Positions 50,981 to 59,604 of a DNA stretch of 64,000 nucleotides are shown piece by piece. Numbering within the stretch: the first letter of the stretch is position 1; every line of letters begins with the position of its first letter. The DNA comes from Polaromonas sp. (GTDB lineage Bacteria; Pseudomonadota; Gammaproteobacteria; Burkholderiales; Burkholderiaceae_C): NCBI GenBank assembly GCA_013298945.1, contig JAAFJR010000002.1, forward strand, positions 372,001 through 436,000. Reading direction: 5' to 3'. Made by a program: the position numbers and the translations under genes. The notes beneath the pieces are model-generated. The model worked only from the letters and a program-made list of their open reading frames with translations, was not told where the DNA came from and made no database searches.

Positions 50981-51691
50981 TCAAACTGACCCTCCACACC
51001 CACAACTCCCTCCATCCCCGCAAGCTGCTCCCGACCCATCCGCAGCACCTTCAGACCGTGAAAGCATTGCCTCAGCCTTCTTCACATCAAAATTCGCCAA
51101 ACTTTTCATAAATTCCGAAGAATAGGAAAAACCATCATGAATTCGCAATCGCTCGTCAATCGAAAACAACACAGGCACTGCCAAGACAGCATTCGTTGCA
51201 TGACGCAAAGATCCTTGGTATGCACGTGCATTAGCTAACATCAGCACTTGATTGCGTTCGGAAGCATTGATCTTTTGCAATTCACTGGCGGTAGGCGGTT
51301 CGTGGTGCAGAAATCTTCCAAAAACAGCCTCACAAAACTGGGCATAGTTACGCGTATCGCAAATAAACACATGCCAACACGCATCTACCAGTTTTGAGGG
51401 CATCGCGACCAATCGCTTCTCACATTGCCAACAAATCCGAAAATACAGTCGCAATTGTTCAAAAGCTTCAACGACATCAGACTCATTCAAGTGCGGATAT
51501 TGCAGCAACACTTCCTTGATGTATGCCTCATCAAAGCACCAATCCGCCAAAGTCATCTTCTGCTTACTCCACTGCCGACCTTCTTGCGCGACGACAGTCA
51601 CTGCCATAAACAAGACCAAAATAAGAGCTCCAAAAAATTGCCCCATAGGTGCTAGCCACGGAAACGTATCGGTAAAGTATGCATAGTTCAT
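50981..51691 (-). CDS. Membrane-anchored glycine-rich-domain (GRDP-like) protein
   Basis: The 236-residue protein begins with one membrane segment (FFGALILVLFMAVTVVAQ, about residues 19-36), followed by a helical domain. The pattern LVDACWHVFICDTRNYAQFC and GRFLHHEPP is the W-H...Y-x-x-FC...G-x-x-x-H-H signature of the DUF1399 glycine-rich-domain family. The tail is cysteine- and glycine-rich (ACGDGGSCGCGGSV). Function is not established for bacterial members. The ATG at 51691 overlaps the stop of the upstream gene by 4 bp, so the two form an operon. A longer frame to 51868 runs through the upstream gene and is rejected. Confidence 0.65.
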   Translation of the reverse strand: MNYAYFTDTFPWLAPMGQFFGALILVLFMAVTVVAQEGRQWSKQKMTLADWCFDEAYIKEVLLQYPHLNESDVVEAFEQLRLYFRICWQCEKRLVAMPSKLVDACWHVFICDTRNYAQFCEAVFGRFLHHEPPTASELQKINASERNQVLMLANARAYQGSLRHATNAVLAVPVLFSIDERLRIHDGFSYSSEFMKSLANFDVKKAEAMLSRSEGAADGSGAACGDGGSCGCGGSV

Positions 51692-52470
51692 TGCACACCC
51701 CCTTCGTTCCTCAAAGCTATCGCCCTTTGCTTTAACGCTGGCCATTCCCCAGAAAACGGCAAATCTACAAACGTTGCCAAAGTGACCAGCACATCTTCTT
51801 GGGCTTGGGGCGTAGGTTCCAAACTGATTTGATTGTCTAAACCATGCTGGCAGATGTCCGTCAAGCAAGTTGCGACAGCGCCATAAACCGCATCCGTTTG
51901 CTGCTGTAAAGCTAACTCAATCGATTGGGTGTGATTGTCTTTCCAGCGCTCTTGCAGCAATTGCAGCCGTTTTAAACAAGCAGCAAACAGCAATTCGGGT
52001 TGGATGGAGCTATCTACACCATATTCAGCAGCAGACAAGTCCATAGCCGCAGCATAAGCATGTACCTGCTGTAAAGAAATTTGCAGATTAGCTTGCAAAT
52101 TTTCGTTATCGGGGAATTCAGCAGCCAAGCCAAGAGCCAGTAAATACGCAGACAGGCAAGAATACAAGTCCTGCATGTTCAAACGATAGGTATCAAGTAA
52201 AGCCTCATAAGATGTCGCACATTCGGCTACTTTTTGGTGCAACTCAGATTTTTTGAACTGCATAGCCGCAAAGTTATCAAGGGATAAATGCGCCAGTTCC
52301 GGCGCTAAAGCTGCTAGATGTTTGGCTAGCGGTTGAGCAGCTACTAAATTGACATTGACAGATATTGGCACGAAGGGAACAAACAAATTGTTTGCCGCAA
52401 GTGGCTTGGCAGCTGTTGATGTTGATGTTGATGTTGATGTTGCAGGATTGCACGGATTAAAAGTATGCAT
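51688..52470 (-). CDS. Uncharacterised helical protein, partner of the glycine-rich-domain protein
   Basis: The 260-residue product is not recognised. It starts with a low-complexity tract of alternating Thr and Ser from a hexanucleotide repeat (PATSTSTSTSTAA), followed by mostly alpha-helical, Leu/Ala/Gln-rich sequence with scattered cysteines (SLQQVHAYAAAMDLSAAEYG, LLFAACLKRLQLLQERW). No signal peptide or membrane segment is clear. The ATG at 52470 is supported by AAGGAA about eight bases upstream; an earlier frame to 52503 is less likely. It is translationally coupled (ATGA) to the membrane protein downstream, so the two probably act together. Confidence 0.6.
   Translation of the reverse strand: MHTFNPCNPATSTSTSTSTAAKPLAANNLFVPFVPISVNVNLVAAQPLAKHLAALAPELAHLSLDNFAAMQFKKSELHQKVAECATSYEALLDTYRLNMQDLYSCLSAYLLALGLAAEFPDNENLQANLQISLQQVHAYAAAMDLSAAEYGVDSSIQPELLFAACLKRLQLLQERWKDNHTQSIELALQQQTDAVYGAVATCLTDICQHGLDNQISLEPTPQAQEDVLVTLATFVDLPFSGEWPALKQRAIALRNEGGVQ
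52415..52438. repeat. Hexanucleotide tandem repeat (GTTGAT)x4
   Basis: Four exact GTTGAT units are followed by a GTTGCA variant near the 5' end of the minus-strand gene, where they encode Thr-Ser pairs. Changes in copy number would keep the frame and only alter tract length. Confidence 0.9.
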
Positions 52471-52727
52471 GATGAAGTTCCTTGTAAAACACCAACCACT
52501 CAAAACGAATGGTTGAAGTGCTGTACTTAGAATCTCACGCCGAATCGTTTGCGCAAGTCGTGAGTTTGTGTTTTGAAATAGATGGACTAAAACCCTGACG
52601 AACCTGCTGAAAATGCGTCTTAGTCATTACTTTTACGCAATAATATAAGATGATTTACTATTTTCGACACTGAACAATTAAAACGGCCATGACAGACCAA
52701 TTCAGATTAATAAAATTAAGCTCTTTC

Positions 52728-52895
52728 TGTTGATTTTCACTTAGAACTGACCCCCGGTCTACCGATATTCAGTGACCCACCCAGATACCGCTGAGAGCCT
52801 TGTCCCATGCCGGCTGGTGAACCACCATGGCGGATCAATCAAAAGTCGGCACCTGAGTCAAAAACATGTCGGCATCAACAACTAGCAAGCTCAAG
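52728..52895. mobile_element. Remnant of an IS21-like element end
   Basis: TGTTGATTTTCACTTAGAAC followed by TGACCCC resembles the terminal repeat of IS21-family elements, and the sequence after it (GTGACCCACCCAGATACCG, GAACCACCATGGCGGATCAA) looks like related end-proximal sequence. No transposase frame survives. Exact limits are uncertain. Confidence 0.4.
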
Positions 52896-53031
52896 CGATT
52901 TGGTGACTACCCAACTGACCTGAATCTCGAGCCGATGCCGACTCGGACGGCGTTACCTACATAGGATTTGGGCTATGTAGCAGGTTTTCACACGAATCTT
53001 ACTGACGGGCCTCTACCTGCATCTGCGCAAT

Positions 53032-53160
53032 GTGACTACTTTGAAGGGCTTTTACAATCGCAGTCGTCGCTATAGTCACCTTGGCGGCATCAGTACTGAA
53101 ACATTTGCACGTACCTCTGTTTGAGGCCGGGATATGTCAACCGTTGCGTGGGAAGTCCAC
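53032..53160 (+). pseudogene. 3' remnant of an IS3-family orfB with its terminal repeat
   Basis: The plus strand reads TLKGFYNRSRRYSHLGGIST, then ETFARTSV and a stop, clearly the same C-terminus as the complete element at 59.6-60.8 kb (GFYNRSRRHSHLGGISPEAF). It is followed by the same end sequence, GTTGCGTGGGAAGTCCA. Only about 130 bp remain. It lies inverted relative to the complete copy, so the two IS ends face each other across 6.4 kb. Confidence 0.85.
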
Positions 53161-53360
53161 TGTTGTTCACAGACTTGGCGATGTTTAGCCAAAAAATGAG
53201 TGATTGGCTGGTGTTCTACAACACCGAACTTCCGCATCTATCGACCAAGCCGAATCCAAAGAAATCAGCCTCCTTGACCAACCTGCCTGTCACCCCAGTA
53301 GAATTTCTTCTTCAATCTCATCCTCAGTCCAGAATGTATTGGACCAATACACGGCGTTGA
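53161..53360 (+). pseudogene. Remnant of another DDE transposase C-terminus
   Basis: A short open frame reads MSDWLVFYNTELPHLSTKPN, then TPVEFLLQSHPQSRMYWTNT. This resembles the C-terminal integrase-core tail (WL-x-FYNTE-RPH, then a tryptophan near the end) of IS481/IS3-type transposases. The catalytic part is missing. It abuts the IS3 remnant without a gap. Confidence 0.55.
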
Positions 53361-53385
53361 AGCGTGTATCTTCTTGTGGCATAAT
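53357..53385 (+). promoter_or_regulatory. Candidate sigma-70 promoter of the ABC operon
   Basis: TTGAAG (53357-53362) and CATAAT (53380-53385) are 17 bp apart, about 100 bp before the ABC ATPase start. The -35 box lies at the edge of the transposase remnant, so the promoter may have been created or brought in by that element. Confidence 0.5.
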
Positions 53386-53486
53386 GTACATGCAAAATTG
53401 TAAAGTCAATACAATTGCCGCCTGAGCAAGGCGCATTATGAAACAAGTGTCGCTTGTCGGCTGCGTGGAATTACTATAGGAGTCTC

Positions 53487-54194
53487 GTGAATTCGGTCAT
53501 TCTCAAACAGGTCGATAAGACCTATCGCCTGGGCGCAGTTACTGTGCCGGCTTTGGCGAATATAAATCTCGAAATTCGTCCCAATTGTTTCACCGTCATA
53601 TCCGGCGCTTCCGGTAGCGGCAAGACGACCTTGTTGAATATGATCGGCTGTATCGATCGCCCGGATGCCGGAGAAATTATCCTAGCGGGGCGTGCCGTCA
53701 ACACCATGTCGGACAATGAATTGTCCGATTTCCGGGTGCGCCACCTTGGTTTCGTTTTCCAGAGCTTCAATCTGATGCCGGTATTAACGGCGTATGAAAA
53801 CGTCGAATATCCACTGTTGCTGGCCAAGATGCTAGCGCGCGAGCGCAAGCAGCGCGTGATGTCCCTGCTCGACGCGGTGGGTCTCGCGGACAAGGCCGGG
53901 AACCAGCCCGGGCAGTTGTCCGGCGGCCAGCGCCAGCGCGTGGCCATTGCCCGCGCGCTGGTGATGTCGCCGCAACTGGTGCTGGCCGACGAGCCGACCG
54001 CCAATCTCGACAGCGAGACCGGTGCGGCCATCATTGTCTTGATGCGCAAGATGCAGCACGAGCACAAGGTCTCGTTCGTTTTTTCTTCCCACGATCCCAA
54101 GGTGTTGGCCGAGGCCGACGATGCGGTATTCATTCGCGACGGCCGCATTACCGGTATCGAGCGGCGCGAAACGGTGTTGGAAAGGTCTTCATGA
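53487..54194 (+). CDS. LolD/MacB-type ABC transporter ATP-binding protein
   Basis: The 235-residue protein has Walker A GASGSGKT (residues 40-47), Q-loop FVFQSFNLMP, signature LSGGQRQRVAIARAL, Walker B LVLADEPTANLD and switch His in FSSHDP. This is the LolD/MacB/FtsE branch, which powers mechanotransmission, often without direct substrate passage through the membrane. The GTG at 53487 has TAGGAG upstream; a longer frame from 53454 lacks family similarity. It overlaps the permease gene by 4 bp. Base composition is clearly more GC-rich than the core genes, indicating acquisition. Confidence 0.92.
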   Translation: MNSVILKQVDKTYRLGAVTVPALANINLEIRPNCFTVISGASGSGKTTLLNMIGCIDRPDAGEIILAGRAVNTMSDNELSDFRVRHLGFVFQSFNLMPVLTAYENVEYPLLLAKMLARERKQRVMSLLDAVGLADKAGNQPGQLSGGQRQRVAIARALVMSPQLVLADEPTANLDSETGAAIIVLMRKMQHEHKVSFVFSSHDPKVLAEADDAVFIRDGRITGIERRETVLERSS

Positions 54195-55594
54195 TGGTGT
54201 TTTCACTCGCACTGCGCAATTTGTTACGCAATCGGCGGCGTTCGATGACGACTTTGGCCGCGATGGTGGTTGGGCTGGTGTCTATGCTGATATTCGGCGG
54301 CTATGCACGCAATGCCATTCTCGCCACCCAGACCGGGTACGTGCAATACCACGGCCACCTGCAGATCCAGCACAAAGGCTATTTCCTGTACGGCAGCGGC
54401 AATCCCGTCGCCTACGGAATTACGGATTATCAGCGCATTATCGACGCGGTAAAAAAAGATCCGGTACTGCAGCCGATGCTGGCGGTCGTCACGCCAAGTT
54501 TGCGGCTCAACGGCATCGCGGGAAACTTTTCAAATGGCGTCTCGAAGGGTGTGGTCGCCGCCGGCGTGGTGGTGGACGAGCAAAACAAGATGCGTAAATG
54601 GGATGATTACGGTAGCCTCAGTTATGCTCCCCCGATTGCGCTGGCCGGCACGCCTGCCGATTCGGTCGTCATGGGTACCGGTGTCGCCCGGCTGCTGCAA
54701 ATGTGCGCGCCACTCAAGCTCAAGGACTGCCCGACGGCGGAAGATATGGGCGCTTCGGACAGCGCAGGCGAAAATGGGCCGGCCGCGCCGGACCACATTG
54801 CGGCCTTGTCGGCGCTCGAGCAGGCTGGCGCGCCCGATGCGGGCGACACGCACATCGAACTGCTGGCGGCCAGTGTGCGCGGTGCTCCCAACGTCACCGG
54901 CCTGAACGTAGTGCGGGCCGATAACTGGGGCGTCAAGGAAATCGACGACTCGCTGATCGTAATGCATCTGGACCAGGCGCAGCGCTTGGTGTTCGGCGGC
55001 GCTGCGCCGCAGGTGACGGCGATCCAGATTCAACTGGCGCATACGGCACAGATGCCGGCGGCTAGGGCGCGGCTCGACCAATTGCTGGCAGCCGAATTCA
55101 AGGCTCTGAAGCTCGAAGTGCTGGATTACGAAACCTTATCGCCGATCTACAAACAGGTGATCCAATTCTTCGACTCGATGTTCGGCTTCATCTCGATCCT
55201 GATTTACATGATCGTGCTGTTTACCGTCGGTAACACGATGAGCACGGCGGTGGTCGAGCGCACCACGGAAATCGGCACCCTGCGGGCCATCGGCCAGCGA
55301 CGCGCCGGCATTCGCAGCCTATTTGTCAGCGAAGGTTTGTTGCTGGGCCTGATCGGTGCGGGACTGGGCATCGCGATCGCCTTGCCGATCGCCTATGTGA
55401 TCAATCACAGCGGCATGACTTGGGCGCCGCCCGGCTATTCGTACGAATACCCGGTTATGGTGCGGGTGTGGGGCGATAACAAGCTGATATTCGGCAGCGC
55501 GCTCAGCCTGGCCTTCCTGACCGTCGTCTCGGCGTGGTGGCCGGCCAACCGCGCTGCGAAGCTCAACATCGTCGACGCCTTGCGCCATGTATAG
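54191..55594 (+). CDS. FtsX/LolCE-type ABC transporter permease
   Basis: The 467-residue inner-membrane protein has one N-terminal membrane segment (MTTLAAMVVGLVSMLIFGGY), a large periplasmic domain (about residues 45-325), and three C-terminal segments (ISILIYMIVLFTVGNTMSTA, LLLGLIGAGLGIAIALPIAY, FGSALSLAFLTVVSAW). VVERTTEIGTLRAIGQRRAGI is the coupling-helix region typical of FtsX-like permeases. It matches LolC/LolE in layout but is only one protein, so a homodimer is likely. It is translationally coupled to the ATPase. Together with the next two genes it suggests movement of a lipid or lipoprotein-like molecule from the inner to the outer membrane. Confidence 0.88.
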   Translation: MMVFSLALRNLLRNRRRSMTTLAAMVVGLVSMLIFGGYARNAILATQTGYVQYHGHLQIQHKGYFLYGSGNPVAYGITDYQRIIDAVKKDPVLQPMLAVVTPSLRLNGIAGNFSNGVSKGVVAAGVVVDEQNKMRKWDDYGSLSYAPPIALAGTPADSVVMGTGVARLLQMCAPLKLKDCPTAEDMGASDSAGENGPAAPDHIAALSALEQAGAPDAGDTHIELLAASVRGAPNVTGLNVVRADNWGVKEIDDSLIVMHLDQAQRLVFGGAAPQVTAIQIQLAHTAQMPAARARLDQLLAAEFKALKLEVLDYETLSPIYKQVIQFFDSMFGFISILIYMIVLFTVGNTMSTAVVERTTEIGTLRAIGQRRAGIRSLFVSEGLLLGLIGAGLGIAIALPIAYVINHSGMTWAPPGYSYEYPVMVRVWGDNKLIFGSALSLAFLTVVSAWWPANRAAKLNIVDALRHV

Positions 55595-55640
55595 TTGACC
55601 AGTCAGTACTTTTGTTTCATTATTCGGGAAATAACTTGAT

Positions 55641-56423
55641 ATGAAAAAGCGACAATTTATCACCGCAGTCTTGTCTGCGGTCCTCGGATGCAGTGCATCT
55701 GCTGCTGTTGCCAAACCCAGTGCGCAGGAAATTCTTGCCGCTAGCGATGCCATCCGCAATCCCGATCATCCATTCGGTTTAACGACCACGCTGACCGAGT
55801 ACCGCGACGGCAAGCAGACCGATGTCAGCACGCTGGCCGTGTATTCGAGGGCGGACAAGGAGAGCGGTCAGTTCCGCAGCCTGATCCGCTTCATCGCGCC
55901 GGCGCGCGACGCCAACAAGCTGATGCTCAAGACGGGCAACGACCTGTGGTTCTACGATCCGTCCAACAAGGCCAGCATCCGGATTTCGCCGCAGCAGCGC
56001 CTGCTCGGCCAGGCCGCCAACGGCGACGTGGTGACATTCAATCTGGCCAAGGACTACCGCGCCACCCTGTCCGGCGAGGAAGAAGTGCTCGACGCCGACC
56101 GCCAGAAGCGCAACAGCTACAAGCTGACGCTCGCAGCGACCAAGCCGGACGTCACCTACCACCATATCGAAGCGTGGATCGACAGCGCCAACAATCGCCC
56201 GGTCAAGGCCCGCTTTTACAGCGAAAGCAATCGCCTGCTGAAAACGGCCTATTACCGCCAGTACGAAAACCAGCTGGGCGCCGAGCGCCCCACCGAAACG
56301 GTGATCATCGACGGCCTCGATCCGAAATGGGTGACGGTGCTGCGTTTCACCAACTGGGCAGTGAGGGATGTGCCGGAAGCCTGGCTGCAGCGCGACTATC
56401 TGCCGCGCTTCAAGCCGCAATAA
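55641..56423 (+). CDS. LolA-like outer-membrane lipoprotein-sorting protein
   Basis: The 260-residue protein has a signal peptide (MKKRQFITAVLSAVLGCSAS, cleavage near AVAKPS). The mature part, from AQEILAASDAIRNPDHPFGL through FIAPARDANKLMLKTGNDLW and FYDPSNKASIRISPQQRLLG to the end, matches the family of periplasmic lipoprotein-sorting-like proteins with a LolA-type half-barrel. These bind hydrophobic cargo and are often found next to FtsX-type or RND exporters. It lies 46 bp after the permease and 2 bp before the barrel gene. The cargo is unknown. Confidence 0.85.
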   Translation: MKKRQFITAVLSAVLGCSASAAVAKPSAQEILAASDAIRNPDHPFGLTTTLTEYRDGKQTDVSTLAVYSRADKESGQFRSLIRFIAPARDANKLMLKTGNDLWFYDPSNKASIRISPQQRLLGQAANGDVVTFNLAKDYRATLSGEEEVLDADRQKRNSYKLTLAATKPDVTYHHIEAWIDSANNRPVKARFYSESNRLLKTAYYRQYENQLGAERPTETVIIDGLDPKWVTVLRFTNWAVRDVPEAWLQRDYLPRFKPQ

Positions 56424-56425
56424 CC

Positions 56426-57685
56426 GTGCGGGCCACCTTCGCGTTGGTGACAACGCTGCTGACCGGCGCGGCCTGCGCGCAAGACCTGGATGCGGCGGCC
56501 TTGTCGCTGCCCGGCTCGGCGCCGCAGGCGGCGCAAAGTGCGCGTGCCTGGCAATTGTTCGTCGAGGGGGCGGCCGGCCGTGCGCAGATACGCAATGCGG
56601 CGTTCTCCGAAGAGACGAGCGCCACCGAACTCGTCTCGATCGACCTGCAGGTCGACGCGACGCTGGCGCCCGGCCTGCGTGGCATCCTGGCCAACCGGCT
56701 CGATGTCGATTGGCTGCACCGCTTTGATCAGCGCAAAGAGGTCAATACGCTCAAGGAAGCCTATCTCAGCTGGCAGCCGCGCCACGACGTCATTCTCGAC
56801 TTTGGTCGCGTGAATCAGTATTCGGGCGTCGCCAACGGCTATAACCCGACTGACTTCTTGCGCGATGGCGCATTGCGTTCCTCGGTGTCGCTCGATCCGG
56901 CCAGCATCAAGAAAAACCGCCAGGGCAGCGTGATGTTGCGCGGACAGGCGCTGTGGGACGGCGCCTCGCTGACGGCGCTGTATTCCCCGGCGCTGAGCGA
57001 AGCGCCCAATGCATCGGCCTTCAATCCCGACTGGGGCGCGACCAATGCGCGCGATCGCGCCTTGCTGATCTTCAGCAAGCGCCTGAGCGAAGACTTGAAC
57101 CCTCAGTGGTTGTTGTACAAGGATCAGGGCGCATCGCCGCAGTTCGGCATGAACTTGACCAAGCTTGTCAATGATGCGACGGTGGCCTATGTCGAGTGGT
57201 CTGGCGGGCGCAGCCCGTCGCTGCTAGCACAAGCCCTGGGGCAAAAGGGCGGAGAGGCGTTCCGTAACCGGGTTGCGACCGGTGTTACCTACACCACCAG
57301 CAACAAGCTCTCGCTGAGCCTTGAATATCAGTACAACGGCACCGGCCTCGACAAAACGCAGTGGGATGCATTGTCGCGCGCGTCGCTGCCGGCCTACGAC
57401 CGTTATCGGCAGTTCGCGCACGCGGCGCAGGAAATGCCGACCCGCCATGCGGCGTTTTTCTACGCCACCTGGCAAGACCTGTTGATAAACCATCTTGACC
57501 TGACGGCAATGATGCGCCGCAATAGCGATGATCATAGTCGCGTTGCCTGGGTTGAACTGCGCTACCGCTGGAAGCGCGACGAAGTCGCGTTGCAATGGCA
57601 GGGCAACAGCGGCAGCTTGCTCAGCGATTACGGCGCTTCACCTCTGCGCAAGGCCTGGCAAGTTTCCTACCGGCATTTCTATTGA
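56426..57685 (+). CDS. Outer-membrane beta-barrel protein of the ABC operon
   Basis: The 419-residue frame starts with GTG two bases after the LolA-like stop. The N-terminus is a signal peptide (ATFALVTTLLTGAACAQDLD). The mature part shows alternating beta strands (ILANRLDVDWLHRFDQRKEV, LKEAYLSWQPRHDVILDFGR, LSLSLEYQYNGTG, VAWVELRYRWKRDEVALQW) and ends in YRHFY with a terminal aromatic, as in outer-membrane barrels. It resembles DUF1302-like proteins seen beside lipoprotein-sorting proteins. It probably completes a path to the outer membrane for the cargo of the three genes before it. A longer upstream frame through the LolA-like gene is spurious. Confidence 0.75.
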   Translation: MRATFALVTTLLTGAACAQDLDAAALSLPGSAPQAAQSARAWQLFVEGAAGRAQIRNAAFSEETSATELVSIDLQVDATLAPGLRGILANRLDVDWLHRFDQRKEVNTLKEAYLSWQPRHDVILDFGRVNQYSGVANGYNPTDFLRDGALRSSVSLDPASIKKNRQGSVMLRGQALWDGASLTALYSPALSEAPNASAFNPDWGATNARDRALLIFSKRLSEDLNPQWLLYKDQGASPQFGMNLTKLVNDATVAYVEWSGGRSPSLLAQALGQKGGEAFRNRVATGVTYTTSNKLSLSLEYQYNGTGLDKTQWDALSRASLPAYDRYRQFAHAAQEMPTRHAAFFYATWQDLLINHLDLTAMMRRNSDDHSRVAWVELRYRWKRDEVALQWQGNSGSLLSDYGASPLRKAWQVSYRHFY

Positions 57686-57912
57686 CGGTCGGGAAATCTT
57701 GGAGGGCCGCCACGCGTCCTGCCCGTTGTAAAGTGCGCACACGACATTTAGTTTAGGACACTGTGAACAACTCACCCCAGCAAGTGGCATAAAGCCACCG
57801 AGCCGCGTGGGTTGCGTTTTCTATGCGGTCAAGCCAGCAAAACACCGCTTTTGACCCCACTTTTGGCGCAGCAGTCCCTGCGTAAGCCCACTTTCTCGCG
57901 TTGCGGGCGCAC

Positions 57913-58873
57913 TCATTCCCGCATTCCCTGCAATGTGTGCCGCACCATCCACACATTGGACAGCGCAAACAACGTCACCAGCTGCGCCGTGTTCTTCTTG
58001 AGCCCTCGGTAGCGCACCTTCACATACCCAAACTGGCGCTTGATCACCCGAAACGGATGCTCCACCTTCGCCCGGATACTGGCTTTGGCCTTTTCAATCT
58101 TTTCCGTGATCTGATCGAGTGGGTCTTCCTTGTTCAATTTGCGCCGCTTTCCGGGGCGCATCGTCACGTGCCATGTCACACCCGCCATGGCATCCGGGCG
58201 CTTGTCTATCCCCTGATAATCCGCATCCCCAAACGCTTGCGTCTCTTGTCCGTGCAACTAGCCGTTGCCCGCGGTCACGTCATTGACATTGCCCGACGTG
58301 CCAAGCACCGTGTGCTCCAGCCCTGAGTCGGCATCCGCACCAATGTGGGCCTTCATGCCAAAGTGCCATTAGTTTCCTTTTTGGCTCGAGTGCATCTCGG
58401 GGTCTCGGGCCTTGTCCTTGTTTTTGGTGGAGCTGGGCGCTGCAATGAGTGTGGCGTCCACCACCGTGCCCGCCTTGAGCAGCAAGCCGCGCGCAATCAA
58501 CAAGTCGTTGACTGTGGCCAAGATCTGCTCGGCCAGTTTGTGTTTTTCTAGCCGGTGGCGGAACCGCAAGATGGTGCTCTCGTCTGGCAAGCGGCCAAAC
58601 TCTTGGAGCTGTGCAAATTCGCGGTACATGGGCACGTCAAAGAAGGCTTCTTCCATGCCGAGGTCTGACAGGGTGAACCACTGCTGCAAGAAGTGCGTTC
58701 GCAGCATGGTTTGCAATGAAAACGGTGGCCGTCCGGTTTTGCCCTCTGGGTAGTAGGGGGCGATGAGGGCGACCAGTGCAGACCACGGCACGACTTGCTC
58801 CATCTGGTCTAGAAAGACTTGTTTGCGCGCTTTTTTTTGCACTGAGGCTGAGCTGGAGGCTGGCTTGATTCAT
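57913..58873 (-). pseudogene. IS5-family transposase, broken by one frameshift and two stops
   Basis: The minus strand encodes an IS5-type transposase: FLDQMEQVVPWSALVALIAP, RPPFSLQTMLRTHFLQQWF, VDATLIAAPSSTKNKD, and later GDADYQGIDKRPD and KVEHPFRVIKRQFGYVKVRY. It is broken in three places. A run of eight T at 58831-58838 (A on the coding strand) shifts the frame near codon 13, where one base fewer would join MNQASLQ to ARKQVF. A TAA follows SSQKGN near 58369, and a TAG lies just before LHGQETQAFG. Element ends were not fixed. It separates the ABC operon from the next gene fragment. Confidence 0.85.
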
Positions 58874-58920
58874 GGGCTCGATTGTCTCAGCCAGGGGTTA
58901 CGCCTGCCATACGGGGTGGG

Positions 58921-59395
58921 GGGGATTACCGCACCGCAGTTTGAAACGAAATACGCAAACGATCCGGAGAAACAAGCGGCGGCAAGCATTCGTCAATGGG
59001 AAGAACTCTTGTCTGTATTGCCTAGTACAGCGCTTACTTCATCCACCGCAGCCAAAACGACGTTGTCCTCGGCCAAGCTAGTTCGCGATTACATTGAAGA
59101 TACAAATACAGAAGACATAAAAATTTATCTGAATCACTTGGTGGAGCAATATGACGACTACGAAAGAGATTCAAGAGGTGATGAGCAGGACATTTCAATA
59201 GGGAAAAGGTTTCCTTGGCGACCGTCGCCAGTGCATGGTGGCGATACGGTTTTTTCACTGCCAGCCTCGATCGAGGATCAATACATAGCCTGGTTGTATT
59301 CAGACCCTGATCAAATAACCAGAAAGAGAGCGATTTGTCTAGAAGTAACGTTCTTGGCAGAAAATTTAGAAAGATTGGGCGTTAGGTACAGCTAG
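58921..59395 (+). pseudogene. Unrecognised gene, 5' end lost at the IS5 insertion
   Basis: A frame of about 155 residues ends at 59395 (FETKYANDPEKQAAASIRQW, LVRDYIEDTNTEDIKIYLNH, SIEDQYIAWLYSDPDQITRK). It continues upstream only through sequence antisense to the transposase, so its real start is gone. The remaining part is acidic and mostly helical and I recognise no family. Composition is AT-richer than the ABC operon. About 110 bp after it comes the fragment of a ketosynthase gene, on the same strand. Confidence 0.5.
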
Positions 59396-59507
59396 GGTTT
59401 TCGTTCGTACTTATCCAAATCGGGACTTTCATCCTATATACATAACTGCAACAGGAGGCGATAATTAAAATAAATAGTATGCCTTCTAAATTTTATAAAT
59501 TAATTTC

Positions 59508-59569
59508 ATGTCGCTAAAAAATAATTGTCGTGTTGTTGTAACTGGATATGGGGCTATATGTTCACTGGG
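59508..59569 (+). pseudogene. N-terminal fragment of a FabF-type beta-ketoacyl synthase
   Basis: ATG at 59508 opens a frame whose residues 8-21 read RVVVTGYGAICSLG, the hallmark N-terminus of KAS II / FabF-type ketosynthases. The match stops exactly where the IS3-family element begins. An AGGAGG lies 50 bp upstream, too far to serve this ATG directly. The rest of the gene is not on the other side of the IS, so this is a relic. It shows that a condensing enzyme stood between the envelope operon and the malonyltransferase/synthase genes before the IS arrived. Confidence 0.7.
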
Positions 59570-59604
59570 TGGACTTCCCACGCAACGGTTGACACATCCT
59601 GGCC

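Noticed and set aside
55946..56425. Upstream part of a long frame that reaches into the barrel gene
   Set aside because: It runs out of frame through the LolA-like gene; the barrel's signal peptide begins at the GTG at 56426.
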